DNA from: DATEHG01 sp041691295
GTDB taxonomy: Bacteria; Gemmatimonadota; Gemmatimonadetes; Gemmatimonadales; GWC2-71-9
Direction: 5' to 3'
Assembly: GCA_041691295.1 (NCBI GenBank)
Contig: JBEPVA010000015.1
Span: 1-33,637, forward strand
Length of the DNA: 33,637 bases
Shown: positions 7,483 through 15,753 of the stretch, in pieces
Layout: each line of letters begins with the position of its first letter
How positions within the stretch are numbered: position 1 is the stretch's first letter
The notes under the pieces: model-generated
What the model saw: only the letters and a program-made list of their open reading frames with translations
Told to the model about the DNA's origin: nothing
Databases searched by the model: none
Made by a program: the position numbers and the translations under genes

Positions 7483-8724
7483 CTAGGGCTGAGTGGAATC
7501 CGCCTGGAGAGCGGCCAGCCGGACCCGGGCGGCGTTGATGGTGGGAGCCAGGGAAGCCGGTGCCAGTCGAATGAAGGCATTCAAATGTTCGGCCGCCTCC
7601 TTGGCAAAGCCGCTCTTGGCGTACATCACCCCCAGCGGATAGTGCGGCGACGCGAAGAATGGTTCGGCGACGATGGCACGCTTCAAGACGTTGACCGCCG
7701 AGTCGGAATGGCCCGAGACCAGGAGCAGCACGCCGAAGTCGTAGAGATACCCGGCCTCGTTCGGCGCCAGACTCACCGCCTGGGCCAGCTCGTCGAGCGC
7801 TCCGGCGGAGTCGTGGGCCACGAGCCGGACCTGAGCCATCTGCCGGTGGGCCGGGTGAAAGGTCAGGTCATCCAGCAGCGCCCGTTCGTAGGCCGCCCGT
7901 GCCGAGTCGGGCTGCTCGGCGAGCGCGAAGAGGAACCCGACGCTGTACTCCAGGAATGCATGAGACACCCAGCCCTCGCCGATGTCGGACTCGACGCCGC
8001 GCTGGTATTCGAGGGCATGCCTCACCGCGGCCAGGGCGCTGTCGTTTTGCCCGATCGAGAAGAAGGCCCGGGCCCGCCAGATCTGTAGTCCTGGTTCATC
8101 GGGGTGCGCCTTGATCGCGTCGGTGTAGAGCGCGATGGAGCGGCGAAAATTGCCGCGGGCATACGCCACCCAGCCGGCCAGCCCCGGGTTCTGCCCTGCG
8201 AGAATGCGGAGCGTTTCATCGCCATCACCGCGGCGCCGGAGCCAGGTCCCCAGCACCGAGCCTTCGAGCCGGCGGTCCACGAACGGATTCTTGAGTGCTG
8301 CGAGCCAGGCCAGCGAATCGATGTGGAGCAGGTGCTGATTCTGGAGGGCCCAGCGCTGGTCGGTCAGGTAGGCGTTCAGGTTCTGGGGAGGCTCGCACAG
8401 CAGCAGCGCGGCATACTCCCCGTAATAGGGTGCCGCCCAGGAAGGATCAAACCGGCTGGCCCAGTAGAACGAAGCGGCCGCGCGTTCGGGGTCGCGGTCG
8501 ATGTACTCCATGCCATCAGAGTAATAGGCCACCGCGCTGTTGCTGTCCTGCCCGGCGGCAAGGTGCGGTCGTTTGGGAATCTTGTCGGGTCTGGCCTGGG
8601 CCAGGCCGGTGTGAGCGGGGAGGGTGGTCAGCAGCAGGGCAGTGGTGAAGCAGGCGATGACGTGCGTGAGGCATGGCGCACAGCCGGTTGGCACCGGAAT
8701 CGGGTCGAGGGCAGCTGAGCGCAT
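7483..8724 (-). CDS. Secreted TPR-repeat protein
   Basis: A 413-residue protein with a signal peptide whose hydrophobic core is HVIACFTTALLLTTLP and which ends in GLAQA. The mature part consists of tetratricopeptide-like helical pairs, for example AASFYWASRFDPSWAAPYYG, AIKAHPDEPGLQIWRARAFF, AYERALLDDLTFHPAHRQMA, AVSLAPNEAGYLYDFGVLLL and AIVAEPFFASPHYPLGVMY. It probably serves as a periplasmic scaffold. I chose the ATG at 8724; a TTG at 8730 and a GTG near 8690 are alternatives. Two inverted repeats lie at and just before this start (8725-8740 and 8760-8777). Confidence 0.8.
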   Translation of the reverse strand: MRSAALDPIPVPTGCAPCLTHVIACFTTALLLTTLPAHTGLAQARPDKIPKRPHLAAGQDSNSAVAYYSDGMEYIDRDPERAAASFYWASRFDPSWAAPYYGEYAALLLCEPPQNLNAYLTDQRWALQNQHLLHIDSLAWLAALKNPFVDRRLEGSVLGTWLRRRGDGDETLRILAGQNPGLAGWVAYARGNFRRSIALYTDAIKAHPDEPGLQIWRARAFFSIGQNDSALAAVRHALEYQRGVESDIGEGWVSHAFLEYSVGFLFALAEQPDSARAAYERALLDDLTFHPAHRQMAQVRLVAHDSAGALDELAQAVSLAPNEAGYLYDFGVLLLVSGHSDSAVNVLKRAIVAEPFFASPHYPLGVMYAKSGFAKEAAEHLNAFIRLAPASLAPTINAARVRLAALQADSTQP

Positions 8725-8740
8725 CCACAATAACTTGTGG
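8725..8740. promoter_or_regulatory. Inverted repeat touching the TPR gene start
   Basis: CCACAA-TAAC-TTGTGG is a perfect six-base dyad directly before the ATG at 8724. With the larger palindrome at 8760-8777 it makes a compact region that could bind a repressor. Inference only. Confidence 0.35.
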
Positions 8741-8759
8741 TTGTACCCTGCGGCCCGCT

Positions 8760-8777
8760 ACTACCATCGATGGTAGT
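8760..8777. promoter_or_regulatory. 18-bp perfect palindrome upstream of TPR gene
   Basis: ACTACCATCGATGGTAGT is its own reverse complement over 18 bases with no spacer. It lies 36-53 bases upstream of the TPR gene start, where an operator would overlap the promoter. The regulator is not identifiable here. No regulator gene lies in this window. Confidence 0.55.
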
Positions 8778-8832
8778 GGCAGCGGAGAATGATGGGCAGC
8801 CGGAACCGGCCGCCCCAATCAGTCGGAGGGTG

Positions 8833-9360
8833 CTACCTGAGCGCGGGCCGACCGGGGTGGAGCTTGGCGTCGCTCCGGCCCTTCACATAGGAATAGATGG
8901 TATCGATCTGGGCGGTGCTGAGCCCGACCTTGCACCAGGCCGGCATTCCCTTTTCGGGGCGGCCGCCGCAGACGGTGGACAGGAAGACCCCCTCATTCGG
9001 GATCGGGCCTTCGGGCTTGAGCGACATGATCAGATGCGGCGCGATAGTCGTACCCAGCACATCCTCGCCGTGACAGCGGGAGCAGTTGAGGTTGTAGTAC
9101 TTCCAGCCAGCATAAATCTTGGCGTTGACCGTATCGAGTGGCGCGGTGTGATAGGCATCTCGCAGCGGCGGTGGGGCGTCAGATGGTGCCGATGTGGCGG
9201 GCGGCGCGGCTGGGGTGTCGGCAGGAGCAGCGGCAGGCGTCGTCATCGAGGTTGTAGGGCTGCTGTCAGCTCCGGCCGACTTGTGGGAAGCTGCCGAGCG
9301 ATCACAGCCAGCTATGACGCAGGCGGCCACCAGCGCCGCCATCTTGATCTGGTGATTCAC
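8833..9360 (-). CDS. Cytochrome c lipoprotein
   Basis: A 175-residue monohaem cytochrome c. The signal peptide ends in a lipobox (VIAGC, Cys about residue 19), followed by a long Ala/Pro/Thr/Ser-rich tether (about residues 20-65) that would hold the haem domain away from the membrane. The haem motif CSRCH is at residues 93-97 and the distal ligand is probably the methionine in EKGMPAWC near residue 143. It should pass electrons in the periplasm; the partner enzyme is not encoded nearby. The GTG start at 9360 has GGAGGA about eight bases upstream. Confidence 0.88.
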   Translation of the reverse strand: MNHQIKMAALVAACVIAGCDRSAASHKSAGADSSPTTSMTTPAAAPADTPAAPPATSAPSDAPPPLRDAYHTAPLDTVNAKIYAGWKYYNLNCSRCHGEDVLGTTIAPHLIMSLKPEGPIPNEGVFLSTVCGGRPEKGMPAWCKVGLSTAQIDTIYSYVKGRSDAKLHPGRPALR

Positions 9361-9445
9361 GAGTCAATCCTCCGTGCCCCGAGCCAACCTGCATGGGGTC
9401 ACGGAGTATAGTCCTGCCAATTCTGTCCCGCTGGGCCCGTCGACA

Positions 9446-9489
9446 CGCCTGTCTGCCTGACTATCCCTCTTACCCGTCCCATCCGTCCC
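9446..9489 (-). repeat. GGACGGAT-type array directly after PD40 gene stop
   Basis: On the coding strand the TGA stop is followed without gap by GGGACGGATGGGACGGGTAA and then more degenerate GA-rich units. The same unit type occurs at 2894-2931 and, in reverse orientation, at 28166-28206. Confidence 0.6.
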
Positions 9490-10434
9490 TCACAGCCCCA
9501 GCGCGCTCATCGGCACCCGGTAGATATCACCCTTGCCATTGCCGATTCCTTGGATCGAGAAGTCGTCGCGCGGGAAATCGACCCGTTGCCCGATTGAGCC
9601 GGCGAGTGGCCGGTCGCTGCTGAAGTACAGCCACTTGCCGTCGGGGGAGACACTCTGGTTGAACTCCGACTTTGCGGTGTTGATCCCACCCGGCACCGGA
9701 TGGGCGGATTGCCAGACGCCGTTTATCCGCCGGCTCAGGTACAGATCGTACTGACCGGTGCTATCGGACCGAGCGGAGCCGCTGAAGATCAGGTAGCTGC
9801 CGTCCGGCGCGATCCACGGCTCAACTTCGTTGCCGGCGGTATTGATCGAATCGCCCAGCTCCTCGATCGTGGTGTAGCCGGCCGGAGTGCGGTGCGAGAC
9901 CCAGATGTTGAACCCGGCGTGGGCCGCGGTGCGGTCGGATCCGAAATACAGATCGCCATTGACCGCAATCGACGGCGACCAGTCGTCGCTGCCGGGAATA
10001 TTGACCGGAGCGGGCAGCCGCACCGACTTGTCGCCGCCGGCGGCCAGGTCGACCGACCAGACATGAAAGGCCGGCTTGAAGCCATTGTCGTCAGGAGTGG
10101 CCCGGTTGGAGATGAAATACAGCGTTTTGCCGTCGGGGCTCAGGTGCGGGTCGGCGTTGCCCCAGTCGGCCGCAAACCGGGGAGCCACCGGTTTGGCCCA
10201 ATGCCCGGCGGCATCCTTGTGGGTCTGGAAGATCCGGAAATCGGTGAAGTTCTCGTTGGCCTGGCAGAACCACGCGTGACGCTGGTCCGGCGAGAGGGCC
10301 AGGAAGAAATCCCAGTTGCCGGTCGAAAAGACCCCGGCGCCGAAGAGTTCGGGCGCGGCCGCGGTCTGGGCGGACAATGGTCTGCTCGCACTCGCAAGCA
10401 GTGCGACGCAGGACAGCAAGACGAATGTTTTCAT
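9490..10434 (-). CDS. Secreted PD40 (TolB-like) beta-propeller protein
   Basis: A 314-residue protein with signal peptide MKTFVLLSCVALLASASRP ending near LSAQ. It carries repeated WD40-like PD40 blades with the SPDG/APDG motif: ALSPDQRHAWF, LSPDGKTLYFISNR, NGDLYFGSDR, APDGSYLIFSGS and VSPDGKWLYFSSDR. Such propellers act in the periplasm as protein- or glycan-binding scaffolds; no catalytic site is seen. The ATG at 10434 is fixed by the signal peptide; 73 in-frame codons upstream overlap repeat DNA and are rejected. Confidence 0.85.
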   Translation of the reverse strand: MKTFVLLSCVALLASASRPLSAQTAAAPELFGAGVFSTGNWDFFLALSPDQRHAWFCQANENFTDFRIFQTHKDAAGHWAKPVAPRFAADWGNADPHLSPDGKTLYFISNRATPDDNGFKPAFHVWSVDLAAGGDKSVRLPAPVNIPGSDDWSPSIAVNGDLYFGSDRTAAHAGFNIWVSHRTPAGYTTIEELGDSINTAGNEVEPWIAPDGSYLIFSGSARSDSTGQYDLYLSRRINGVWQSAHPVPGGINTAKSEFNQSVSPDGKWLYFSSDRPLAGSIGQRVDFPRDDFSIQGIGNGKGDIYRVPMSALGL

Positions 10435-10630
10435 TAGTGGCCAGGTCGTACCCGGAATTCTCCGGAGACCTCTTTCACGATTGTGGGGTCGTTTTTCTTC
10501 GTGCAGCTGGGCCTGAAAGTTACCGACGAAGGTGGAATTCGGCACCCGGAAGTCGGTGCATGTCACGGTTCCCGGGTGGGTGGAGGAGGGCACCACGGAA
10601 CGGCGGCGTTCGACCCCCGACTCATCAACC

Positions 10631-10695
10631 TGCGGCCAACGGCCAACGGCCAACGGCTTATGGCCGAAGGCTTAAGGCTTATGGCCTATGGCTTC
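10631..10695 (-). repeat. GGCCATAAGC array containing the ABC-F stop codon
   Basis: On the coding strand the last codons of the ABC-F gene, its TAG stop and the following DNA form one array: AAGCCATAGGCCATAAGCCT, then CCTTCGGCCATAAGCCG and three GTTGGCC units. The stop codon is part of a repeat unit. Confidence 0.65.
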
Positions 10696-12575
10696 AGACT
10701 CTCCAGATCCTCCCACCGTCCCGTCGCCTTGGCCACCGCCGAATCCAGCTCCTTGAGCCGAGCCGCGAGTTGGGCTGCCTTGCCACCTTTCAGCTGCTTC
10801 GGATCGGCCAGCGAGGCAAACAGCTCTGCCCGGTCCCGCTCCAACTGCTCGATCCGGTCCGGCAGCCCAGCCAGCTCCTGGCTTTCCTTATAGCTGAGCT
10901 TCCGCTTCTTCTCCGCCTTCGGGGTGACAACTCTTCCCGTAAACGTCTGCTTCACCGGCTGCGACTGGCTGCTCGGCGGTGCCGGACGCTGGCTGACCCA
11001 GTCACTGTAGCCGCCGACATACTCGCCGACCTGGCCCTGACCTTCCATGACCAGAGTGCTGGTGACCACGTTATCGAGGAACTGCCGGTCATGACTCACG
11101 ACCAGCAGAGTACCCGAAAACTCCACCAGCAGATCTTCGAGCAAGTCCAGCGTTTCGATGTCGAGATCGTTGGTCGGCTCGTCCAGCGCCAGGACGTTGA
11201 ACTGCCGGGTGAACAGCCGGGCCAGCAGCAGCCGGTTCCGCTCGCCGCCGGACAGGGCGCGCACCGGCGTGCGGGCCCGCTCGGGTGGAAACAGGAAATC
11301 CTGCAGATAGCCGAGCACATGCTTGCGACGGTCCCCGAGCTCGACCCACTCGCTGCCATTGGCCACGCTGTCCGCGATGGTGGCATCGGGGTCGAGCTGT
11401 TCGCGCAGCTGGTCGAAATAGACCACCTCGAGACTGGTGCCGTGGCGGATCGAGCCGCTGTCAGGCTTGAGTTCGCCGAGCAGCAGGCGGAGCAGGGTGG
11501 TCTTGCCGCTGCCGTTGGGGCCGATCAGACCGATCCGATCGCCCCGCATGATCGTGGTCGTCAGGTCCTTCACGATGGTGCGAGTGCCGTGAGCAAAGCT
11601 GACGTTCCTGGCCTCGACCACCAGCCGGCCTGAACGCTCGGCCTCCTGGGTCACCAGCTTGACGGTGCCGGGGTGCTCGCGCCGGGCCTGGCGCTCCAGC
11701 CGCAGCCGCTCGAGGGCTCGGACTCGTCCTTCGTTCCGGGTCCGGCGGGCCTGGATCCCGGTCCTGATCCACACTTCCTCCTTGGCCAGCTTCTTGTCGA
11801 ACTCGGCCCAGCCCTTCTGCTCCGAGGCCAGCCACGACTCCTTGCGCTCGAGGTAGGTGTCGTAATCGGTGCCCCAGTCCACCAGCTTGCCGCGGTCAAG
11901 CTCGACGATCCGGGTGGCCAGCCGGCGGAGAAAGGCTCGATCATGGGTGACGAACAGCAGCGTGGCGCTCCGGCCGATCAGGAAATCCTCCATCCACTCG
12001 ATGGCGTCGACGTCGAGGTGGTTGGTGGGTTCGTCGAGCAGCAGCAGGTCGGGCTGGCGCACCAGGGCGCGGGCCAGCAGCGTCTGGCGCTTGCGGCCGC
12101 CGGACAATCGGGCAAACGGTGCGTCGGCTTCCAGGCCCAGATGTGAAAGTACCGTCTCGACCCGGGTCTCGAGCTGCCAGGCATTAGCCGCTTCGATGGC
12201 GTGATGCAGCCGATCCATTTCGCGCAGCGCCGATTCATGATCGGGTCCGCTGGCCCGGTGGGCCGCATCATGGTAGCGGGCCAGCAGCGTGCCGGTTTCG
12301 CCGAGTCCGGCCGCGACCACATCGAAAGTTGTTCCTTCCAGTTCGGCGGGCACTTCCTGTTCCAGCCGGGCCACCGTTGTGCCGACCTGACGGATGACTT
12401 CGCCGGCATCGGGCTTGATCGACCCGTCAAGCAGTTTCATCAGGGTGCTCTTGCCCGCCCCGTTCCGGCCCAGGAGGCAGACCCGCTCTCCGCGCTCCAT
12501 GCCGAGGTTGGCGGCCTCGAGGATCGGTGGTCCGCCGAACGCGATGGTGACATCTCTCATGCCCAGCAGTGCCAT
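10686..12575 (-). CDS. uup: ABC-F ATPase, Uup type
   Basis: A 629-residue soluble protein with two ABC ATPase domains and no membrane segments. Domain 1 has Walker A GRNGAGKST, signature LSGGRKRQ and Walker B LLLLDEPTNHLD. Domain 2 has GPNGSGKTT, LSGGERNR and VLALDEPTNDLD. Between them lies the charged linker with ARRTRNEGRVRALERL typical of ABC-F proteins. The C-terminal coiled coil (about residues 560-629, beginning KLSYKESQELAGLPDRIEQL) is characteristic of Uup. These proteins act on ribosomes or on branched DNA intermediates. The ATG at 12575 follows AAGGA and matches the family start; the 64 upstream codons are repeat-derived. Confidence 0.9.
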   Translation of the reverse strand: MALLGMRDVTIAFGGPPILEAANLGMERGERVCLLGRNGAGKSTLMKLLDGSIKPDAGEVIRQVGTTVARLEQEVPAELEGTTFDVVAAGLGETGTLLARYHDAAHRASGPDHESALREMDRLHHAIEAANAWQLETRVETVLSHLGLEADAPFARLSGGRKRQTLLARALVRQPDLLLLDEPTNHLDVDAIEWMEDFLIGRSATLLFVTHDRAFLRRLATRIVELDRGKLVDWGTDYDTYLERKESWLASEQKGWAEFDKKLAKEEVWIRTGIQARRTRNEGRVRALERLRLERQARREHPGTVKLVTQEAERSGRLVVEARNVSFAHGTRTIVKDLTTTIMRGDRIGLIGPNGSGKTTLLRLLLGELKPDSGSIRHGTSLEVVYFDQLREQLDPDATIADSVANGSEWVELGDRRKHVLGYLQDFLFPPERARTPVRALSGGERNRLLLARLFTRQFNVLALDEPTNDLDIETLDLLEDLLVEFSGTLLVVSHDRQFLDNVVTSTLVMEGQGQVGEYVGGYSDWVSQRPAPPSSQSQPVKQTFTGRVVTPKAEKKRKLSYKESQELAGLPDRIEQLERDRAELFASLADPKQLKGGKAAQLAARLKELDSAVAKATGRWEDLESLKP

Positions 12576-12618
12576 GCGAATTCCTTGGGGGTACGGTCGT
12601 TGGGGCGGAAGGATAACT

Positions 12619-12681
12619 GGAAAGCGGGAACGGCGAACAGCTAAATGGCGGGAAGAGCGAACAGCGAAAAGCGAACAGGAA
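12619..12681 (-). repeat. GCGAACAG-type array upstream of ABC-F gene
   Basis: Imperfect units of GCGAACAG / GCGGGAA repeat several times about 45-105 bases upstream of the ABC-F start codon. No gene lies between 12576 and 12818; this array and the one at 12768-12822 occupy half of that gap. Confidence 0.5.
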
Positions 12682-12767
12682 ACCGTGGGGAGGGCGGAGG
12701 GCGAAAGACCCAATTCTAGAGTCCAAGGTCCGAAACAGGTCGAGCCCGTCACGTCTGAGGAATGCAA

Positions 12768-12822
12768 GACTCTAGACTCCAGACTCTCGACTCTCGTCTC
12801 TCGTCTCTTGTCTCTCGTCTAG
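12768..12822 (-). repeat. GACGAGA/GAGTCT array directly after hydrolase-fold gene stop
   Basis: On the coding strand the TAG stop (12819-12821) is followed at once by ACGAGAGACAAGAGACGAGA and then GAGTC/TGGAGTC units. It is strongly purine-rich on the sense strand. Confidence 0.6.
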
Positions 12823-13775
12823 TACGTTCCCGTCGTCTCGGCCGGCTGGGCTGCCGGTAAATCCGAATGCTCCGCCGAGTGCGGCGCCTCACTGGCCCGT
12901 ACATGCTTGGGCGGCGTGTCGAGCCATTCGATGGCCACCCGGACCCGGTCGGGATTTTCTTCCTGGATGTACTGCGCCACGCCGGCCACGGTATCGACCG
13001 AAAAATGCTGGAGCGTGGTGCTCAGCATCGCGACTTCGGTATCTGGCATGGCCGTAGGGTGTGGCACCGCGCCAATCAGGAAATGCACCGGTCCCGGGTA
13101 GGCGTTGAGATTGGCGTGCAGTGACTCCGGCTCCTTGGAGTGGACCATCGCCTTGATGACATCAATGGTGGCGTCCAGGTCCCGGGCCTGTCCCGCGATG
13201 TAGGCGTCGACCAGCTCCGGCGTGACCCAGCTGGTATCGGCGGCGTTGGCCCGCATGTCCCGGTTGACCCGCTTGCGGATGCTGCCGACTCCGAAGAACA
13301 GCTTGATCAAGCCGGCAAACTTGGCCGCCCCGCGCATGCCGGGCGTGGCCGCGGCTTCACTCACTCCGCCGTCGATCGACAGCACCCCGCGGACCAGCTC
13401 CGGCCGGCGGTACGCCAGCCGGAGCGCAATCGACGAGGCCATGCCCTGGCCGACTACGATGACTCCGGTCAATCCCAGCGAGTCGAGGGCCTGTCCGACT
13501 CGATCGGCCTGGCGGGTGAGGGAATAGTCGGCATTGGTGGGAAAGGACGATTGGCCGGTGCCCAGAGGTTCGATGACGATGGCGCGATAACCGCGCTGGG
13601 TCAGCAGGGGAATGACCTTCCGGTAGGTATAGCCGCTCCCCAGCATGCTGGCCACGAACACCACCGGCTTGCCCGCACCGATTTCGGTCGTCGCGATCGA
13701 TTCGGCCGGGGCCAGCACGATGCGCCGCGCTACGGTGCTGTCGGCCGCCAGGGCCAGTGCGAGGGAGAGGAGCAC
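12819..13775 (-). CDS. Alpha/beta-hydrolase-fold protein lacking catalytic residues
   Basis: A 318-residue secreted protein of the alpha/beta-hydrolase fold. The usual layout is recognisable: PVVFVASMLGSG at the first strand, YRAIVIEPLGTGQSS, then VIVVGQGMASSIALRLAYR at the nucleophile elbow and a C-terminal YIQEENPDRVRVAIEWL helix. The family has G-x-S-x-G at the elbow, but here residue 111 is glycine, and the catalytic histidine position (G-x-G-H-F in relatives) is glutamine 268. The HG oxyanion motif after strand 3 is also absent. It is therefore probably a binding protein rather than an esterase. The GTG start at 13775 gives a short signal peptide, but the ribosome binding site is weak and the start is uncertain. 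Confidence 0.75.
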   Translation of the reverse strand: MLLSLALALAADSTVARRIVLAPAESIATTEIGAGKPVVFVASMLGSGYTYRKVIPLLTQRGYRAIVIEPLGTGQSSFPTNADYSLTRQADRVGQALDSLGLTGVIVVGQGMASSIALRLAYRRPELVRGVLSIDGGVSEAAATPGMRGAAKFAGLIKLFFGVGSIRKRVNRDMRANAADTSWVTPELVDAYIAGQARDLDATIDVIKAMVHSKEPESLHANLNAYPGPVHFLIGAVPHPTAMPDTEVAMLSTTLQHFSVDTVAGVAQYIQEENPDRVRVAIEWLDTPPKHVRASEAPHSAEHSDLPAAQPAETTGTY

Positions 13776-13871
13776 TCGGTACTCGGTGGAGGGAAATGGG
13801 GGCCGGGAACCAAGCGGCCGGACTCAGAAGATAGCGCGTTCTCGTCTCGGGTGAACCAGTTCGATTTCAGA

Positions 13872-13887
13872 CGTGACAGAGATCACG
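13872..13887. promoter_or_regulatory. CRP/FNR-type operator candidate
   Basis: CGTGA-CAGAGA-TCACG is a perfect dyad with the GTGA-N6-TCAC core used by CRP/FNR-family regulators. It is centred about 105 bases upstream of the alpha/beta-hydrolase-fold gene (start 13775) and beyond the 3' end of the TonB_C-like gene, so it most likely serves the former. Confidence 0.5.
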
Positions 13888-13957
13888 CCATTCGCCCCTC
13901 GCTCTGGCGTGCCGACCCGAAATTCAGTAGGTGCGCCGTTGCCTCCTGCCGCTGGTC

Positions 13958-14800
13958 CTAGAATTTCTGACGCTGCGCGATACGGACCGCCACCGGAAAT
14001 CCATGGATCCGGCCCGGAACCCAGTGACAGGCGGTCAGGATCCGACGGGCGGTCGCACTCTGGCTCGGACCAGGTGTCGCGTCGATCTGAACCCCGTCGG
14101 GATCGACCCTGCCCTCGGGAGATACGATATACCGCATCAGCACGACGCCACCGTCTGGAGCCGGCCCTCGCTTCTCATGCCCGAATGGCCCGACCGTCGT
14201 CTTCGTGTCCCGGGCTCCCACCCGCGTCGTCGACTCCGGGCCGCGAGGAATCAGCACGTCACAGGTATTGGCGGGACGCTCCTCCAGGCTGTCATCCATG
14301 AATTCGACCACTTCGTCGGCTTCCGGGCGCTCCGTTGCCAGTACGACAGTGACGATGTCGGCAGGGTCCGCCCATTTCAGATCATAGATCTTGAGCAGGT
14401 CGGCGTCGAATGCCACCCGGGGCTTGGCGCGCCCGTTCGGATGCTGACTGACCGACTTGAATCGGCAGCTCGGCAGTTGCCGGGTCAGCGCACTGCGCAG
14501 TCCCGCGGCAGAGCCGTTGGCGACTTGGAGAATGCGGATTGAGGATGAATCGGGCACCCCTGCCGCCAAGAGGGCGAAGGTGACCGTACCACTGCTGAAG
14601 ATGATCCCGATCGGCATCGAGGGCGCCCCGCACTTCTTGAGCGCGAGGGCGGAATCGATTGGAGTTGCCAGCAGCAGAAGCGCGCTGAGGATCAGTATCT
14701 CGGTTGTCGGGTGGAGGTACTCGCGAGGTAGGGCGGCAGGCGTGGGGGGTCGAGCAACCCGCAGAAGCAAGAATATCGTGATGGACTCATATTGAAACAT
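13958..14800 (-). CDS. Secreted protein with two TonB_C-like domains
   Basis: Up to 280 residues. A hydrophobic segment (ILILSALLLLATPIDSALA, about residues 34-53) looks like a signal peptide, so the true start may be later than 14800; no good ribosome binding site decides it. Two regions resemble the TonB C-terminal fold: one near residues 80-120 (VPDSSSIRILQVANG to LPSCRFKS) and a clearer one near 215-280 (VVLMRYIVSPEGRVDPDGV to VAVRIAQRQKF). There is no proline-rich spacer and no typical N-terminal membrane anchor for ExbB/ExbD contact, so a role as an energy transducer is doubtful. Confidence 0.65.
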   Translation of the reverse strand: MFQYESITIFLLLRVARPPTPAALPREYLHPTTEILILSALLLLATPIDSALALKKCGAPSMPIGIIFSSGTVTFALLAAGVPDSSSIRILQVANGSAAGLRSALTRQLPSCRFKSVSQHPNGRAKPRVAFDADLLKIYDLKWADPADIVTVVLATERPEADEVVEFMDDSLEERPANTCDVLIPRGPESTTRVGARDTKTTVGPFGHEKRGPAPDGGVVLMRYIVSPEGRVDPDGVQIDATPGPSQSATARRILTACHWVPGRIHGFPVAVRIAQRQKF

Positions 14801-14890
14801 CCCCGATTGCTCGACACACTTGGCGGAACCCGGAGATCCCTCGCTGCGCTCGGGGCAGGCCCGGAACCCGGAACCTATTTCAAGGATCTA
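14801..14890. other. Short intergenic region with TCGCTGCGCTCGGGG motif
   Basis: Between the divergent TonB_C-like and ABC ATPase genes lies ATCCCTCGCTGCGCTCGGGG (about 14838-14857), followed by CCCGGAACCCGGAACC. The first is an imperfect inverted repeat of a kind I recall as frequent between genes in environmental bacterial genomes. Promoters for both genes must be here or inside the genes. Confidence 0.35.
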
Positions 14891-15751
14891 ATGCTCGAAC
14901 TTTCCGCAGTCTCGAAGCGATTCCGCTCCGGCACCTTCGGGGTCCAGGACTTCTCACTCTCGGTGCCGGGCGGAGTCCTGGGATTGCTGGGTCCGAATGG
15001 GGCCGGAAAGACCACGCTGATGCAGATGATCGCCACGGTCACTTCACCGACCGCCGGCAGTATCACCTTCCAAGGCCACGATATTCTGGCGGATCCCGAG
15101 TGGCTGCGCCGCCGGCTGGGCTACCTGCCCCAGGATTTCGGCACCTACGACAATCTCACGGCGGCGGAGTTCCTGACCTACTTCGCGGCGCTCAAGGGAG
15201 TGACCGATCGGAGCCGAGTGGGTACGCTGCTGGAAATGGTCAACCTGCACACGGTTGCCAACCGGCAGGTCGGGACTTTCTCCGGCGGGATGCGCCAGCG
15301 ACTTGGCATTGCCCAGGCCCTCATCAACGACCCCGACCTCGTCATCGTCGACGAGCCGACCGCCGGTCTCGATCCCGAGGAGCGGCTGCGGTTTCGCAAC
15401 CTGCTGGCCGACATCGGCACCGGCAAGCTGGTCATCCTCTCGACACACATCGTCTCCGACATCGAATCGATCGCGGGACAGATTGCGGTGATGAAGCAGG
15501 GACGACTGGTCGTCTGCGCCTCACCCGAGGAGCTGCTCAAGTCGGCCCGCGGTGGCGTCTGGGACATGGTCCTCTCCTCGGAGGAGTTTGAATTGCGCCA
15601 AGGGAAGCTCCGAATTTCCAATGCGGTGCGAAAGGCGGATGGGGTGCATGTGCGGGTGGTGCAGGGCGACTCTCCGGGTGCCGGCGCCGTGGCGGCGGAG
15701 CCCGACCTCGAGGACGCCTTTGTCCACACCATGAACCGGTCGGCGGGCTGA
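14891..15751 (+). CDS. ABC transporter ATP-binding protein
   Basis: A 286-residue ABC ATPase of the multidrug/ABC-2 type. Walker A is GPNGAGKTT (about residues 35-43), the Q-loop lies in YLPQDFGTYDNLT, the signature is FSGGMRQRLGIAQAL, Walker B is LVIVDEPTAGLDPEE and the switch histidine is in STHIVSDIE. After about residue 220 there is a short C-terminal extension with no known domain. It energises the membrane permease encoded two bases downstream. The ATG at 14891 follows AAGGA and gives the family's usual N-terminus; an ATG at 14792 would add 33 non-homologous residues. Confidence 0.9.
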   Translation: MLELSAVSKRFRSGTFGVQDFSLSVPGGVLGLLGPNGAGKTTLMQMIATVTSPTAGSITFQGHDILADPEWLRRRLGYLPQDFGTYDNLTAAEFLTYFAALKGVTDRSRVGTLLEMVNLHTVANRQVGTFSGGMRQRLGIAQALINDPDLVIVDEPTAGLDPEERLRFRNLLADIGTGKLVILSTHIVSDIESIAGQIAVMKQGRLVVCASPEELLKSARGGVWDMVLSSEEFELRQGKLRISNAVRKADGVHVRVVQGDSPGAGAVAAEPDLEDAFVHTMNRSAG

Positions 15752-15753
15752 GC

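Noticed and set aside
7162..8088. 308-codon plus-strand ORF over GNAT and TPR genes
   Set aside because: It spans two real minus-strand genes in antisense and has no domain signal.
10377..11633. 418-codon plus-strand ORF over the Uup gene and its upstream gap
   Set aside because: It runs antisense to both ATPase domain 2 and a repeat array; no motif.
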